The notes under the pieces: model-generated
Seen by the model: only the letters and a program-made list of their open reading frames with translations
What the model was told of the DNA's origin: nothing
The model's database searches: none
Translations under genes and position numbers: made by a program
From: Microcaldota archaeon
GTDB taxonomy: Archaea > Micrarchaeota > Micrarchaeia > Anstonellales > J096
Reading direction: 5' to 3'
DNA length: 5,606 bases
NCBI GenBank assembly: GCA_015520875.1
Contig: WAPD01000077.1
Span: 1-5,606 of the forward strand
In this document: positions 5,547 through 5,606 of the stretch, one piece after another
How the letters are laid out: the number at the start of each line of letters is the position of its first letter
How positions within the stretch are numbered: the stretch's first letter is position 1

Positions 5547-5581
5547 CCTGCTATTTCTTTGGCAAAAAAATATTCCCAAGA

Positions 5582-5593
5582 TTATAAATTTTT
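5582..5593 (+). promoter_or_regulatory. TATA-like AT-rich stretch near the window end
   Basis: TTATAAATTTTT could be a TATA box for a plus-strand gene whose start would lie just beyond the window, since initiation about 25 nt downstream falls near or past 5606. Alternatively its T run could end the cdc48 transcript. Read on the minus strand, TTTATAA could drive an antisense RNA through the hairpin. The sequence does not choose between these. Confidence 0.3.
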
Positions 5594-5606
5594 ACATGTT
5601 GTTGAT

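Noticed and set aside
5521..5550. tRNA, split-tRNA half or SRP RNA
   Set aside because: There is no T-loop, cloverleaf or anticodon arm, and the GC-rich part is far too short for SRP RNA within the window.
4725..5579. Long open frame antisense to the D2 region of cdc48 (284 codons)
   Set aside because: It is the mirror of a strongly conserved coding region, its composition (Ser/Phe/Ala-rich, no motif) is that of an antisense shadow, and its start lies within the hairpin-flanking region without a ribosome site.
5596..5606. Start of a downstream gene at the ATG at 5596
   Set aside because: The TATA-like box is only about 10 nt upstream, too close for archaeal initiation. There is no ribosome site and too few codons remain to judge.

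Overview
This window looks like an AT-rich archaeal chromosome segment. The evidence is a Cdc48/VAT-type double AAA+ ATPase, a 57-codon gene for RNA polymerase subunit K (the Rpb6/omega homologue), TATA-like boxes at archaeal spacing, GGTG/GGTGAT Shine-Dalgarno sites, and secreted proteins that are either lipobox-anchored or held by a C-terminal membrane helix. The tight gene overlaps and the Cys-rich surface proteins would fit a DPANN-type archaeon or a low-GC euryarchaeote. The sequence alone does not settle which.

Layout. (1) Positions 1-1169, plus strand: the tail of a Cys-rich protein, then a 358-residue protein with an N-terminal hydrophobic segment, a probable beta-sandwich ectodomain and a C-terminal membrane anchor. 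(2) Positions 1166-3228, minus strand: a very compact apparent operon. In transcription order it holds a bPH2-like membrane protein, rpoK, a lipoprotein of ten four-cysteine modules, and a diverged GNAT-fold protein. The junctions are a 6-nt gap, a 4-nt ATGA overlap and a 0-nt TAA|ATG junction, so translation of the last three genes is probably coupled. Its last stop codon shares a CTAG palindrome with the stop of the convergent 358-residue gene. (3) Positions 3229-3327: a 99-bp divergent promoter region. The minus gene appears leaderless, and the plus gene has a short leader with a strong Shine-Dalgarno site. (4) Positions 3328-5481, plus strand: cdc48, complete and apparently catalytically intact. 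(5) Positions 5482-5606: a GC-rich hairpin followed by an AT-rich stretch with a TATA-like box that may belong to a gene beyond the window.

Functionally the window joins core information and proteostasis genes (rpoK, cdc48) with cell-surface genes (two Cys-rich proteins, one anchored ectodomain, one PH-type membrane protein). The most unusual parts are the ten-module Cys-rich lipoprotein coupled to rpoK, a second Cys-rich protein encoded nearby on the other strand, islands of perfect nucleotide identity between the D1 and D2 modules of cdc48, and the GC-rich hairpin after cdc48.
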